Source: Candidatus Freyarchaeota archaeon
GTDB taxonomy: Archaea > Asgardarchaeota > Jordiarchaeia > Jordiarchaeales > Jordiarchaeaceae
DNA length: 64,000 nt
Assembly (NCBI GenBank): GCA_030587365.1
Contig: JAUQZE010000027.1
Location: forward strand, 248,001 to 312,000
Direction: 5' to 3'
Part shown: one piece after another, positions 36,415 to 45,764 of the stretch
How the letters are laid out: the number at the start of each line of letters is the position of its first letter
How positions within the stretch are numbered: position 1 is the stretch's first letter
Notes under the pieces: generated by a model
Seen by the model: the letters and a program-made list of their open reading frames with translations, nothing else
Told to the model about the DNA's origin: nothing
Databases searched by the model: none
Position numbers and translations under genes: made by a program

Positions 36415-37665
36415 CTATACTGCGTATGCGTTCATAGTTTTTCTCATAATTTTGCTTAGGATTTTTTCGATCTCTTCTATATCCGCTTCTACCTGAATCG
36501 GTTTCTCGCATGATTTAATTGCGGTATCTGGATCCTTTAGACCATGCCCCGTTGTGACACAAACCACTCTCTCGTCTCTTTCAATTTTCCCATCATCGAT
36601 CAATTTTTTTAAACCAGCTATCGAAGATGCGGAAGCAGGTTCCACAAAAATTCCCTCCGTTCTGGCCAGAGTTTTTTGAGCCTCAAGAATCTCTTCATCA
36701 CTTACGGTCTCAGCCATACCCTTCGGAGATCCATATATTGCTCTGAGCGCCTTCTCCCAGTTTACGGGCTTTCCTATTCTTATAGCCGTAGCTACTGTTT
36801 CCGGTTTCTCAACAAAAGTAACATCTTTATCTCCTTTCTTGTAAGCGTTAGCAATTGGTGCTGATCCCTCAGCTTGTATCCCTATCATTCTGGGAATTTT
36901 GTCTATCAACCCTATTTTCTTCCATTCCAATAAGCCCTTGTAGATTGCGCTGATGTTTCCCGCGTTCCCGACAGGGAGAATAATGGCTTCAGGAACATCC
37001 CAGTTTAACTGGTCAACTATCTCGTATCCAATTGTTTTTTGTCCCTCAAGACGGTATGGATTCAGACTGTTGAGCAGATACATGTGGAATCTTTCACACG
37101 ACTCTTGAACTAGTTCCAAGGCTTCATCAAAGTTTCCTTTAATAGCTAGGACGAAAGCCCCGTACATCATTGCTTGCGCTAGTTTTCCTAAAGCTATCTT
37201 TCCAGAGGGGATAAACACTACGCAGGTTATTTTGGCCTTAGCGGCGTAAGCTGCCAGTGAAGCTGATGTATTACCGGTTGAGGCACACGCTACTATGTTG
37301 CTTCCCAAACTCTTTGCTACGGAAACACCCACCGTCATTCCTCTGTCCTTAAAGCTTCCCGTGGGATTCTCCCCTTCATTCTTAACCCAAAGATTATCTA
37401 TACCCAATTTATCTGATAAGTTAATGCAGTGGTAGAGGTTTGTTTTTCCCTCATTAAGACTTATCACATGCTCGAGCTTAGGTAGGAAGGGAGAGTATTT
37501 CCATACCGAGATCGGTTTATCCTTCCAATCACCTTCTAGAGCTCTATCCAGATTACTATAATTCACGTCTAAAAGATGCCCACATTTTTCACATACGTAT
37601 ATCATTTTTCTAGCATCAAATTTTGTATGACAGCTTATACACTCTAACCATAAATCCGAATCCAT
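36415..37665 (-). CDS. thrC: Threonine synthase
   Basis: 416 residues. An N-terminal zinc ribbon (Cys9, Cys12, Cys25, Cys28) precedes the PLP fold. The PLP lysine is Lys106 in NPTGSFKDRGM, and the phosphate-binding loop (PVGNAGNIS) and C-terminal VTTGHG segment are present. It converts O-phosphohomoserine to threonine. It is the last gene of the aspartokinase-ACT-homoserine dehydrogenase operon. Past the TAG stop the same frame stays open for 25 codons (36340-36414) with protein-like sequence. Confidence 0.95.
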   Translation of the reverse strand: MDSDLWLECISCHTKFDARKMIYVCEKCGHLLDVNYSNLDRALEGDWKDKPISVWKYSPFLPKLEHVISLNEGKTNLYHCINLSDKLGIDNLWVKNEGENPTGSFKDRGMTVGVSVAKSLGSNIVACASTGNTSASLAAYAAKAKITCVVFIPSGKIALGKLAQAMMYGAFVLAIKGNFDEALELVQESCERFHMYLLNSLNPYRLEGQKTIGYEIVDQLNWDVPEAIILPVGNAGNISAIYKGLLEWKKIGLIDKIPRMIGIQAEGSAPIANAYKKGDKDVTFVEKPETVATAIRIGKPVNWEKALRAIYGSPKGMAETVSDEEILEAQKTLARTEGIFVEPASASSIAGLKKLIDDGKIERDERVVCVTTGHGLKDPDTAIKSCEKPIQVEADIEEIEKILSKIMRKTMNAYAV

Positions 37666-37686
37666 TGGTTTTCCAACCTCTTTCTG

Positions 37687-38700
37687 CTACATGTTCTCTT
37701 TTCTAATCTTGTTAATGTAAAGAATGTCTCCTAGAATCGCGCTAGAAGTTTCTCTTGGCCCGGCGCCTCTGCCAATAAAAGTAATATCCTTAGCAATGTC
37801 GGTTTCAAAAGAAATGACGTTGAGTGTACCTCCAACCGCTAGGGGTGAACTTTTTGGAATAAGGCGGGGCATAACTTCTATTTTATTCCTGTCCACGTAT
37901 CCTATGTGTTTAACTATGTATCCGTCCTCCATTGCTAGGTCAATCATTTCGGGAGTGATTTTGGATATGCCTTCAATTTTAACGTCTCTTAGTTTTTTCT
38001 TTATTTTAAGAATGCCATTAGCCAGGATTACCAGTTTGGAAGCTGCGTCGATGCCTTCTATGTCATACGTGGGATCCGCCTCTGCATATCCTCTCTCCTG
38101 AGCTTCTCTGAGTGCTGCGCTAAACGAACCCCCTTCATCTGTCATCTTCGTCAGAATATAGTTTGAGGTTCCGTTTAAAATTCCTGTTATGGATATCACT
38201 TTATTAACTAAAAGTGCTTCTCTTGCCGCATAGAATATAGGGATGGCTCCTCCAACAGTAGCCTCATATAGCAGCATCCTTCCCCTTTTCTCTGCTAAAT
38301 CCATCAGCTCGGGAAAGGCAATAACTAAAGGTCCCTTGTTGGAAGTCACCACATCCTTACCACTATTCAGAGCCTCCCTAAAATGGGTCAGACCTGGCTC
38401 ACCATCTTCAATGTTTGTTACAGTCATTTCTACAATCAGTTCGCAATCTAAATCTGGAATCCACTCCTTAGCGTTAGCACCTTCAACCCATGATGGAGAA
38501 GATTCCCCGTACGAAAGAATCTCTGGAAGATTTAATCCTTTTTCGTCAATCCAGCTTCCCTTTTTTTCGAATATACCCACAACCGTTGGTTCAAAACCAA
38601 TTTTTTGAAAAAGTTCTCTTTTCTCTAACATAACTCTGGAAACAGCTTTACCCACATTTCCGAATCCAACAAGTGCCATTTTCAACCTGCTCAACTCCAT
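37687..38700 (-). CDS. hom: Homoserine dehydrogenase
   Basis: 337 residues with an N-terminal NAD(P)-binding Rossmann motif (GFGNVG, ~12-17), the family block GTSNYILTKM and YAEADPTYDIEGIDAASKL. It lacks the C-terminal ACT domain of the longer bacterial enzymes. A separate ACT protein is encoded just upstream and overlaps its start by 10 bases, so regulation is probably supplied in trans. It reduces aspartate semialdehyde to homoserine. Confidence 0.95.
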   Translation of the reverse strand: MELSRLKMALVGFGNVGKAVSRVMLEKRELFQKIGFEPTVVGIFEKKGSWIDEKGLNLPEILSYGESSPSWVEGANAKEWIPDLDCELIVEMTVTNIEDGEPGLTHFREALNSGKDVVTSNKGPLVIAFPELMDLAEKRGRMLLYEATVGGAIPIFYAAREALLVNKVISITGILNGTSNYILTKMTDEGGSFSAALREAQERGYAEADPTYDIEGIDAASKLVILANGILKIKKKLRDVKIEGISKITPEMIDLAMEDGYIVKHIGYVDRNKIEVMPRLIPKSSPLAVGGTLNVISFETDIAKDITFIGRGAGPRETSSAILGDILYINKIRKENM

Positions 38701-39176
38701 ACCACAAAGAGATCTTTTTTCGCCCCAATCTCTCTGATGATTTCAACCGTTTCATCTAGTTTTTCCTCGTTTTCCGCCTCAATCTTAAACTTTACAGTTG
38801 AAACTTCCTCTGGACGTTTTATACGGGCTGTGACCTCCTTGACAACCACATGGGTTTCTAAAATTCTATCTATTGTATCCTTAATATTTGTGGCAAAAAC
38901 ATGGCCTACGAGAATTACTGTCTTTTTACACATACTCCTTACGGGTTCCGCTCTAATTACTGAGATATTCTGTTTCTTTAATGCCTGAATTATGTTTTTC
39001 AGCTCGTCTTCTTTGTCGAGGTCAAAAGTTATCACTACAGGTAACTTGTTTCCCTTTTTCTGGTCTCTTAGGTGTTCTATCTCTCCAATGTTGCCTCCGA
39101 AATTTGAAACTGGTTCTAAAGCTTTAATTAGCTGACCTGGCTCATCCAATAGTTCTATTTCCAACTTCATTTTCAT
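38691..39176 (-). CDS. ACT-domain regulatory protein of the threonine operon
   Basis: About 161 residues from the ATG at 39176, chosen because GGGAGG lies 9 bases before it; the frame to 39233 adds residues with no ribosome site. An N-terminal ACT domain (LELLDEPGQLIKALEPV-like, Gly-Gln-Leu motif) is followed by a second ACT-like half (MCKKTVILVGHVFATNIKDTI). Its position between lysC and hom, overlapping hom, marks it as the probable allosteric threonine sensor, as in other archaea with short homoserine dehydrogenases. Confidence 0.85.
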   Translation of the reverse strand: MKMKLEIELLDEPGQLIKALEPVSNFGGNIGEIEHLRDQKKGNKLPVVITFDLDKEDELKNIIQALKKQNISVIRAEPVRSMCKKTVILVGHVFATNIKDTIDRILETHVVVKEVTARIKRPEEVSTVKFKIEAENEEKLDETVEIIREIGAKKDLFVVWS

Positions 39177-39210
39177 AAAATAAATCCTCCCAAAAACTCG
39201 GATTAGAGGT

Positions 39211-40635
39211 TTAGTGTTCTTCTTCATCCTCACGTAAATTAAATTCTTTATGAATTGCTTGAACTGCTCTTTGGAGATCCTCCCTTGAAACCACTAGTGA
39301 AATATTTAGCTCACTGCTTCCCTGCGCAATTGCCCTTATGTTAACTCTGGCACTTCCAAGCGCTGAAAAGATTCTCCCCGCAACTCCGCATGTGTTTTTC
39401 ATGCCGGCTCCGACAATGCTTAATAGACCTACATCATCCTCCATTTCTATGTTAACCCACTCTTTTCCAAAAAAGGGTGACCAGTTAAGCGCCTTAATCG
39501 CTTTATTTTTATCCTCATCGCTGACAAGAAATGTGATGTTATTCTCGGATGAAGATTGGGATATCATTATTATGTTGACGTTATTTTTACCCATTAAATC
39601 AAAAAGTTTTGCAGCGGTCCCTGGTCTAGACACCATTGCCTCTCCTTCAACCGTAATCATGTTGACGTTTTTCATGTCTGCAATCGCTTTCACAACGCTT
39701 TCCTTTGTCTTTACACCCTTAGATATTCTTGTATATCGGTCTGGTTTAAGAGTCTCAAAATTTCGAATTTCCACTGGAATCTCTTTTCTCTCCACCGGAA
39801 ATACACACAGTGGGTGAAGTAGTTTGGCTCCGAAGAAAGCCAGTTCTTTTGCTTCAGAATATGATATGTCTCTTATAAGGTGTGCACTAGGTTCTAATTT
39901 GGGATTAGCCGTAAGTAATCCATCAACATCTTTCCAGAGTATTACCCTCACTTCAATGTTCTCGTTCTTTAGACAGTATGCTAGTATCGTTGCGGTAAAA
40001 TCGCTTCCACCTCTACCCAATAAGGTCACATTCCCCTGAGCGTCTCTGCCATAAAACCCGGTTACAACTGGTATCTTACCCTCCGAGAGAAGCGGTAGTA
40101 TTCTCTCCTTTACCCTTTGCTCCGTCCTCTCTAGGATGGGAAGAGCGTTTTGCGGTTCACCTGTAGTAAATATCAAATCATAAGAACTTACGTAAACCGT
40201 CCTGTAGCCCTCCGCTTCCAAATATCTCTGAAGAATAATTGTCGAAAGTCTCTCACCAAAACTAGAAACTAAATCCAATTTCTGGGGCTTTAAACCGTAA
40301 TCCCAAATATCCTTCAAGGCAATTTCAAGTTCGCTTATCTCTCTCCGAATTTCATCCAAAGCCGTTTCCTTGAGATCATTTTTTATGACCTTCTCTAATA
40401 GTGATGTATGTTTGTCAGCTATGGAGTTAAGTTCTTTATCCAAGTCTACACTATGTTTCTCAGCAGTATTCGCCAAATCTATAAGGCTGTTCGTAACTCC
40501 ATAAAGAGCCGAGGAAACTAGTACCAACTCGTTTTGAGAGTAACCCTTTAAAATATCAGAAATTCGATGGAACGATTCTAGGTCTCTAAGACAACTACCA
40601 CCGAACTTCATCACTATTCTGTTTCCAAATTTCAA
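39211..40635 (-). CDS. lysC: Aspartate kinase
   Basis: 474 residues. The N-terminal kinase signature VMKFGGSCL and the GRGGSDFTATILA block are clear, and two ACT domains form the C-terminal ~150 residues (MITVEGEAMVSRPGTAAKLF; VGLLSIVGAGMKNTCGVAGRIF). It phosphorylates aspartate, the first step toward threonine, methionine and lysine. The start is TTG with GAGGTG upstream. It heads the operon; aspartate-semialdehyde dehydrogenase and homoserine kinase are not in the window. Confidence 0.95.
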   Translation of the reverse strand: MKFGNRIVMKFGGSCLRDLESFHRISDILKGYSQNELVLVSSALYGVTNSLIDLANTAEKHSVDLDKELNSIADKHTSLLEKVIKNDLKETALDEIRREISELEIALKDIWDYGLKPQKLDLVSSFGERLSTIILQRYLEAEGYRTVYVSSYDLIFTTGEPQNALPILERTEQRVKERILPLLSEGKIPVVTGFYGRDAQGNVTLLGRGGSDFTATILAYCLKNENIEVRVILWKDVDGLLTANPKLEPSAHLIRDISYSEAKELAFFGAKLLHPLCVFPVERKEIPVEIRNFETLKPDRYTRISKGVKTKESVVKAIADMKNVNMITVEGEAMVSRPGTAAKLFDLMGKNNVNIIMISQSSSENNITFLVSDEDKNKAIKALNWSPFFGKEWVNIEMEDDVGLLSIVGAGMKNTCGVAGRIFSALGSARVNIRAIAQGSSELNISLVVSREDLQRAVQAIHKEFNLREDEEEH

Positions 40636-40788
40636 TCCACCTCAAAAATAATTGAAGAAGACAATTATACTCATCGAATATAAAATTTTTGTTAAAGATG
40701 TGTCATGCTTCCTAATAAATGTATTTTTCAAAAATTTAGCCAGAAGGCCAACCACTCTAGGTGTGGGATGGCTAAAGCGATTGGGATT

Positions 40789-41457
40789 TCAATCAGCTAC
40801 AAATGTTATCCATTTCTGTGATGCTGTAAAATTAATTACTTTCTCAACCAGGCTTTGGTCTAATTCTAGAATATTGGCAATCTGTTTTATTCTGTAGTTT
40901 CCGTCAGCAATTAATACTATATCTATTCCCTGATTACCGAATCTTTTTAGGATTTCCTTCCTTTCGTAAGCGTTGGGCGATAAGAATCTTGAGATTTCCA
41001 AAACTCTTTTGGGTTTCTTTTTGAGTATTTCCTCTCTTTCGCTTTTTCCAATTTCCCCAGTAACGAAAGATTCGAATTCTTCCAACTCTGGTGTGACAAT
41101 TCCATCTAGTAGGTCACCCAAAAGGAAAAACTTGTCCTTAAAGGTATTAATGAAGAATGTTCCGATATTTAAAAGCTCATTTCTAAACTCCGTCCGGACG
41201 TCAGTAGCAGCAATCAGAAGAATTCTTATGATTTCCTCTATGGTAAATTTTATGTCAGAAAGAACTATTTGAAACGATTTCTCGCTATTTTTCGAAAAAA
41301 TAGTCATAGCCGCGTTCATCAGACTCGGAAACGCACTACTCGGAACGGAGGGTTCACTAAAATTTTTGGAGAAGAGAGTTTTTCCAGTATGGTCTTTGAT
41401 ATAAATACCATAAACAACCAATAGGTAACTCCTCCACTGCTTATTATACTCACTCAT
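40789..41457 (-). CDS. Longin/roadblock-like protein with C-terminal winged helix
   Basis: About 222 residues from the ATG at 41457 (a TTG at 41499 is possible; neither has a strong ribosome site). The N-terminal ~110 residues fit a longin/roadblock pattern: strands LLVVYGIYIKDHTGKTLFSKNF, a helix, then strands around FQIVLSDIKF. The C-terminus (YRIKQIANILELDQSLVEKVINFTASQKWITFV) is a helix-turn-helix/winged-helix. A sensor joined to a DNA- or protein-binding module is inferred. Confidence 0.55.
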   Translation of the reverse strand: MSEYNKQWRSYLLVVYGIYIKDHTGKTLFSKNFSEPSVPSSAFPSLMNAAMTIFSKNSEKSFQIVLSDIKFTIEEIIRILLIAATDVRTEFRNELLNIGTFFINTFKDKFFLLGDLLDGIVTPELEEFESFVTGEIGKSEREEILKKKPKRVLEISRFLSPNAYERKEILKRFGNQGIDIVLIADGNYRIKQIANILELDQSLVEKVINFTASQKWITFVAD

Positions 41458-41642
41458 TAACAATTTTCGCTTTCCTTTTCCGAGTCCGCGTTCTACCAAT
41501 TAGGTTCTTTGAATTGCCGTGTCTAATCTTATTATTGCCAAAGTAAGTTTATTAATTTATCTTCGTACCTGCAAAAAAAAGTTTTAAAAAAGTAATAACA
41601 AAAAGATGTTATTTTGCCAAACGTTAATATACTATTATAAAG

Positions 41643-41653
41643 TTTTTATATTA
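41643..41653 (+). promoter_or_regulatory. TATA box of the small longin-like gene
   Basis: TTTTTATATTA about 105 bases upstream of the ORF. A typical archaeal start would lie near 41675, giving a leader of about 80 bases. Confidence 0.4.
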
Positions 41654-41754
41654 CATTAAGAAAAGTTTGTATATCCAGAAAACAAAATAATACCTGAGAA
41701 CACTAAATAATCACACTAATAATTTATTAACTGCTGACAAGTGTGGTGATTTGA

Positions 41755-42123
41755 ATTCCACTAGGACTTATGATTTTAAAATGGGATGGCGAATTAGGAG
41801 CAGTAGTTGAAGCAATGTTTCCGAAAAATCTATCAATAACCCCTAATTTCGCGAATCAAATTTTCAGTATGCATTTCTCAGGAGACCTTAGTAATGCTCA
41901 AAATTTAATATGTTTACAGGCTTCTGACAAAAAAATTATTAGCAAACTACTGAACTACGGTTCAATAAAAAGAAGTATAGCCCTAATTATGCACAAGTAT
42001 GAATCAACCCAGGACAAAGAGACAAAACTGATAGAGATTTCAAAAGAAATAAAATCAAATTTGGATTACGGGCTCACAAACTTAGAATCACTATACAAAC
42101 AGTACTTTTCATTAAATAAATGA
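41755..42123 (+). CDS. Small longin-like protein, possible ATT start
   Basis: About 122 residues. The N-terminal IPLGLMILKWDGELGAVVEAMFP pattern (a strand, WDxxxGAV, a strand) is that of longin/roadblock-type proteins in Asgard and related archaea. The first ATG is 41770, but the frame opens at 41755 right after a TGA, and the five extra residues IPLGL fit the first strand. GGTGAT (41744-41749) is well placed for an ATT start at 41755. If ATT is not used, the protein begins at 41770. Confidence 0.6.
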   Translation: MPLGLMILKWDGELGAVVEAMFPKNLSITPNFANQIFSMHFSGDLSNAQNLICLQASDKKIISKLLNYGSIKRSIALIMHKYESTQDKETKLIEISKEIKSNLDYGLTNLESLYKQYFSLNK

Positions 42124-42133
42124 AAGTTTTTGT

Positions 42134-42868
42134 TTAGACAATAAATGCAATCTCTTTCTTGAATTTTTGTCCATCAACCTCTAAGATTCTGGATAGGTTT
42201 CCCTTTCTCTTCGATTGCATCCTTACTTCTTTCGGTGAAAGCTTTTCCTTGTTCTCTGGAAACACTAATTCATCTATACGATAAGCATTAGCTAGGCTTA
42301 AAGATTTAAAAGGCAAAGGAATTTCGCCCTTGAACTCCGGAGCAAGCTCCCCTATAAGATCCTGCAAAATATCTTCGCCTCCTTCGACGGCTCCATTACA
42401 AAAATTGGTAGGGTCCTTCGCCTCAGCCGCCATAGGCTTGGGAAAATTGGCTTTCATCGCCAGTTTCCATGAACCAGAGCTGGGTTTTATGCTAAGGAGA
42501 GGTGTGGCTTTGCCTCCAATGCTTGCATATAACTCTCTCAATTTTTCAGAGGAGACAATAGTATTTACAGCCGCTTTATAAGTTGCTCCTGATTTCTTCA
42601 TTTTTGTTCCAAGATTTCCCAACTCGCTAGAAAAGTCTTGGCTCGAAAAAATGTTCCCTTTTACGCTACAGTCTACATTCGGAACCCTTTTAATTATAAA
42701 TTCCATAACAAAATCCTGATAATCAAAACTAGCCTTGAAGCCAACAGTCTTCTTCTTCACATTAACTTCAATTTTCGGGCCCTCAAATTCTCCTGTTGAA
42801 AACTTTACAAATCTTCTATGAATCTCATCATCTATCTGATTGTTAATAATCCTTGTTAGAAAATGCAT
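42134..42868 (-). CDS. Conserved-looking hypothetical protein
   Basis: A 244-residue soluble protein I do not recognise. GGAGGA lies 8 bases before the ATG, so it is very likely translated. It has a basic C-terminal stretch (KEVRMQSKRKGNLSR), mixed alpha/beta composition and no membrane span or signal. It converges on the small longin-like gene with 10 bases between. Confidence 0.65.
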   Translation of the reverse strand: MHFLTRIINNQIDDEIHRRFVKFSTGEFEGPKIEVNVKKKTVGFKASFDYQDFVMEFIIKRVPNVDCSVKGNIFSSQDFSSELGNLGTKMKKSGATYKAAVNTIVSSEKLRELYASIGGKATPLLSIKPSSGSWKLAMKANFPKPMAAEAKDPTNFCNGAVEGGEDILQDLIGELAPEFKGEIPLPFKSLSLANAYRIDELVFPENKEKLSPKEVRMQSKRKGNLSRILEVDGQKFKKEIAFIV

Positions 42869-43052
42869 TTATAAGTCCTCCATTTTACTCGAAAAGCTCT
42901 TATTTCAATTATTATGCAAAGCAAACACTCATCAATTTTAATTAATCAAGCTGTTAAAATAAAAAAATATCTATGCCTAATTTTTATCGTGCGAATATTA
43001 GAAATCGATTAAATTGAATCATTAAACTTTTTATAAACTAATTTTTGGAAAA

Positions 43053-43064
43053 TTTTTATATATT
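43053..43064 (+). promoter_or_regulatory. TATA box upstream of the membrane hydrolase-like gene
   Basis: TTTTTATATATT lies about 63 bases before the ATG at 43127. Transcription would start near 43090, downstream of the first in-frame ATG (43070), which supports the later start. Confidence 0.5.
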
Positions 43065-43126
43065 AACAAATGTATACAAGTAATACTCAAATACTAATGC
43101 TTAGAAAAATGTTAGGAGGAGAAAAA

Positions 43127-43939
43127 ATGGCACCAAGAAAAGTCCACCTAGCAGTAGGTCTTATCGTTTACTTCGCATTCACAATCATATTCTACTACTG
43201 GTATCTAGGCCTCTCTAATTATCTTCCATTAAAGATGTTTGGGACTGTTCTCTTAATTCCCTTAAAACGTACGCTAACCTCAGCAGACATGATATACCTA
43301 GCCGTAGCATTATTACTGGTATTGACCGGTGCGGAGATAGCCGACTATGACAAAGCGATAATGTGGCTGCAGCACAGAGATTGGCTCACCCACTCTTGCA
43401 TACTACCCGGGATTTTTTCAGCGATTGTAATAGTATTCACTTTTGTTCAGATAGGTAACCCTCTACAAACACTAATATTTAATCCTGCAGTTAACACTGC
43501 TCTACTACTCGGGCTGGCTGTATTTTCACTAGGGGCTGCTTCGCATTTATTCTTAGACTATTTCCCACCGATCAAACCCGAAGAGCTTCACAGTAAAAAG
43601 GGATCCCTAGTAGCTGGACATGAAGCAGCTGATTACTATATCTCCGGGATGACGGGACAAGAACTTTTTAGGAGACTGGAAGGTACGGCGCTGGTCCATT
43701 TCTGGTGGCAGGTAGAAGTAGAAAAAGAAGAGAAGAAACCCCGAAGTAGAGGGAAAGGCTACGAGCTGAGAAGAACCCTCCAACCAAGACAATCACAAGC
43801 CTATTACATGTTAAACGGCACAGTACTACTCATAATTGCAGGATTATTACTTTATCTGTTTATGGGACTACAATCCGGTTTCCTACAAACCGGTTTAACC
43901 TGGCAACAATTTCTAATGCTATTTCTCTTGTTTCCTTAA
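43127..43939 (+). CDS. Membrane-bound metal-dependent hydrolase-like protein (YdjM/DUF457 type)
   Basis: 270 residues from the ATG at 43127, which has AGGAGGA just upstream. About five membrane spans are visible. Two His-containing motifs, HRDWLTHS and SHLFLDYFPP, are the hallmark of the YdjM/DUF457 membrane hydrolase family. A hydrophilic loop with many Lys/Arg (residues ~195-245) follows before the last span. The substrate is unknown in the family. Confidence 0.7.
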   Translation: MAPRKVHLAVGLIVYFAFTIIFYYWYLGLSNYLPLKMFGTVLLIPLKRTLTSADMIYLAVALLLVLTGAEIADYDKAIMWLQHRDWLTHSCILPGIFSAIVIVFTFVQIGNPLQTLIFNPAVNTALLLGLAVFSLGAASHLFLDYFPPIKPEELHSKKGSLVAGHEAADYYISGMTGQELFRRLEGTALVHFWWQVEVEKEEKKPRSRGKGYELRRTLQPRQSQAYYMLNGTVLLIIAGLLLYLFMGLQSGFLQTGLTWQQFLMLFLLFP

Positions 43940-44087
43940 ATTATGGAACACTAACTAGATTAGTTATATCCCTTTTTTCTTTTTTATACCCAAAAAAGAA
44001 TGCGCAGCCCAAGAAAAATAGAGGGCTTTAAGGGTTTTGAAACTACAAACAAATTTCAGATTGAAAAAAAGAAGGAGAGGTTGTCTT

Positions 44088-45035
44088 TTAAACCTGTGTT
44101 CCGCAACTCGGACAAAAGCGACTTCCCGGCGGAACCTGGGTGTTGCACTTTGGACAGGTTTTTCCGCGACCCAGTTGAACGCCGCAAACATTGCAGAAGC
44201 GTGCATTAGCAGGAATTTGCGCTCCACACTTCGGACAAGTTGTCACAGCGACCTGAGGACCTTGCGGTTGCTGAAGCAACTGAGGCATTATTACCATTCC
44301 GGTGCCTGCTGCTGCTGCGCCGCCTCCTTTTCCCAGCGATTCCGCAGCGCTTTTAGTAGTTTCTAGGGTGGCTAGGCGTTCACCGCCAACCTGGCCTGTT
44401 TGCAGCCAGAATAGCCTCTCTCTGTATTCTGGTGTGGTGTCCGTTCCCTCAAACTTAAGATCCACGAGGTCGACTCCTATTCTTCCGAACTGCTCTTTGA
44501 TTTTGGTTTTTACTTTCATACTGCTCTCGTCGAGTTGAGTGAAAACGTCTCTCAGCGTGAAACCCGCTAACGTGTCTATGAGTTTTTCTACGATAAATCC
44601 TCGAATAAATTCGTTAACCGCATCTGTTGTGAATGCCTTAGCATTTCCTACAACCTCAACCACAAATAGTTTGGGTTCCTCTACTTTGAACCAGAATGCA
44701 CCGTGGAACATTAGTGGCGCAAGTTCTTGGGTTTGACCTCTTCCGCCAAATTTTCCCTGAAACTGCGACGTAGAAATGAATATAATATCAGATGTAAACT
44801 CGGATTTCTTGAATCCTCTCAAAGCGCTGTATACTTTGTTAAGGAGGGGTAGGTTTTGAGTACTTAGAACATGTCTTCCCGGGCCAAAAACGTCGTAAGC
44901 TTTTCCATCTCTGAAGAACACTACCTGCTGGTTTTCAGCAACAATTAGTGTAGATCCCCATGTCATTCGATTATCCGGATATCGCCAAACAATATCTTGC
45001 CTTCCGGCTCCAGTCCATTCAATTAATTCTGGCAC
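44088..45035 (-). CDS. SPFH/band-7 protein with two C-terminal zinc ribbons
   Basis: 315 residues. Residues ~1-230 form an SPFH/prohibitin-like domain (ENQQVVFFRDGKAYDVFGPGRHVLSTQNLPL; a helix with VDLVDLKFEG). A Gly/Ala-rich linker follows, then two zinc ribbons (CPKCGAQIPANARFCNVCG; CPKCNTQVPPGSRFCPSCG). This matches the YdjI/virion-core-like SPFH family, which lacks a membrane anchor. The start is GTG with GAGGTGA upstream. A coiled-coil protein is encoded just upstream in the same direction. Confidence 0.88.
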   Translation of the reverse strand: MPELIEWTGAGRQDIVWRYPDNRMTWGSTLIVAENQQVVFFRDGKAYDVFGPGRHVLSTQNLPLLNKVYSALRGFKKSEFTSDIIFISTSQFQGKFGGRGQTQELAPLMFHGAFWFKVEEPKLFVVEVVGNAKAFTTDAVNEFIRGFIVEKLIDTLAGFTLRDVFTQLDESSMKVKTKIKEQFGRIGVDLVDLKFEGTDTTPEYRERLFWLQTGQVGGERLATLETTKSAAESLGKGGGAAAAGTGMVIMPQLLQQPQGPQVAVTTCPKCGAQIPANARFCNVCGVQLGRGKTCPKCNTQVPPGSRFCPSCGTQV

Positions 45036-45056
45036 AAATATTCACCTCTACTATCT

Positions 45057-45648
45057 TTATTCGAATTTGAGCATATAGCCTCTTCTATCCCCAAACTTAT
45101 TGTCAATATCGTCAAGCGTTCGTCTCAGTGAAAAGACACGCTGGTACGAATTATCAAAATTACCTGATTCAAGTTCATCTTTGAGAGCTTTTATTTCGCC
45201 TTGAAAAGTTTCGACATCATCTAAAATAGATGAATCAAATTCGTACATTCTGTCAAGTTCCGGTTCTCGAATTTTTGTTGAATCAAAGAAACCGCTATAA
45301 CCATAGTCTGCGTGATTTATTCTCTCGGCGACCCTATCTACGAGCGCCATTAATCTATCCATCTGCTCCCAAGTATTCTGAACGTTATAATCCACAAGCA
45401 TCTCCTGCACAAGATTAAGGTCGCTTTTACAATCACTGAGCCGCTGGAATATATAGGTCCGTAAAGCTTTATCAACCTCTCTACGTATCTCCTTAGCCTT
45501 GTATCCATGTTAGCCGAGCAGAAACAACCCTTACTGCTCAGTAGCCAGGGATCAAGAAGGCAACCTTCTCTAATAGGTTTCGGGTAGACTGCTTTTTTAC
45601 TTCGCCTCGAATCTTCTCAGCTGTCGTTTTCTCTTTCTTACTAAACAT
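45057..45648 (-). pseudogene. SPFH-associated helical protein interrupted by a short hairpin insert
   Basis: The 117-residue frame starting at 45410 is only the tail. The same protein reads upstream in frame to GYKAKEIRREVDK at 45506, and a separate frame begins at ATG 45648 and ends LLEKVAFLIPGY at 45541. In homologs as I recall them the joint reads IPGYxGYK, so 34 bases (45507-45540) replace one codon, giving a net +31 frameshift with a TGA. The insert has a GAGCAG/CTGCTC hairpin. Rejoined, the protein has about 186 residues, mostly helix. As written it needs splicing, frameshifting or reinitiation (ATG 45410), or it is a pseudogene. Confidence 0.7.
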
Positions 45649-45764
45649 TCTCTAAACAACCTCATAATCGTTTTTCGTATACATAAAATTCATACATCAT
45701 ACTCTTAAAAATATTTCATTTAAAGCAAATAATAGGAATACTCTTAAAAAATTTACTAAGGATG

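Noticed and set aside
36305..36511. A 68-codon minus-strand frame overlapping the threonine synthase end
   Set aside because: It is a shifted frame of thrC with Arg/Ser-rich random composition.
45500..45545. A bulge-helix-bulge archaeal intron in the SPFH-associated gene
   Set aside because: The hairpin GAGCAG/CTGCTC is real, but exon-intron pairing with 3-base bulges could not be formed convincingly; kept only as one possible explanation.
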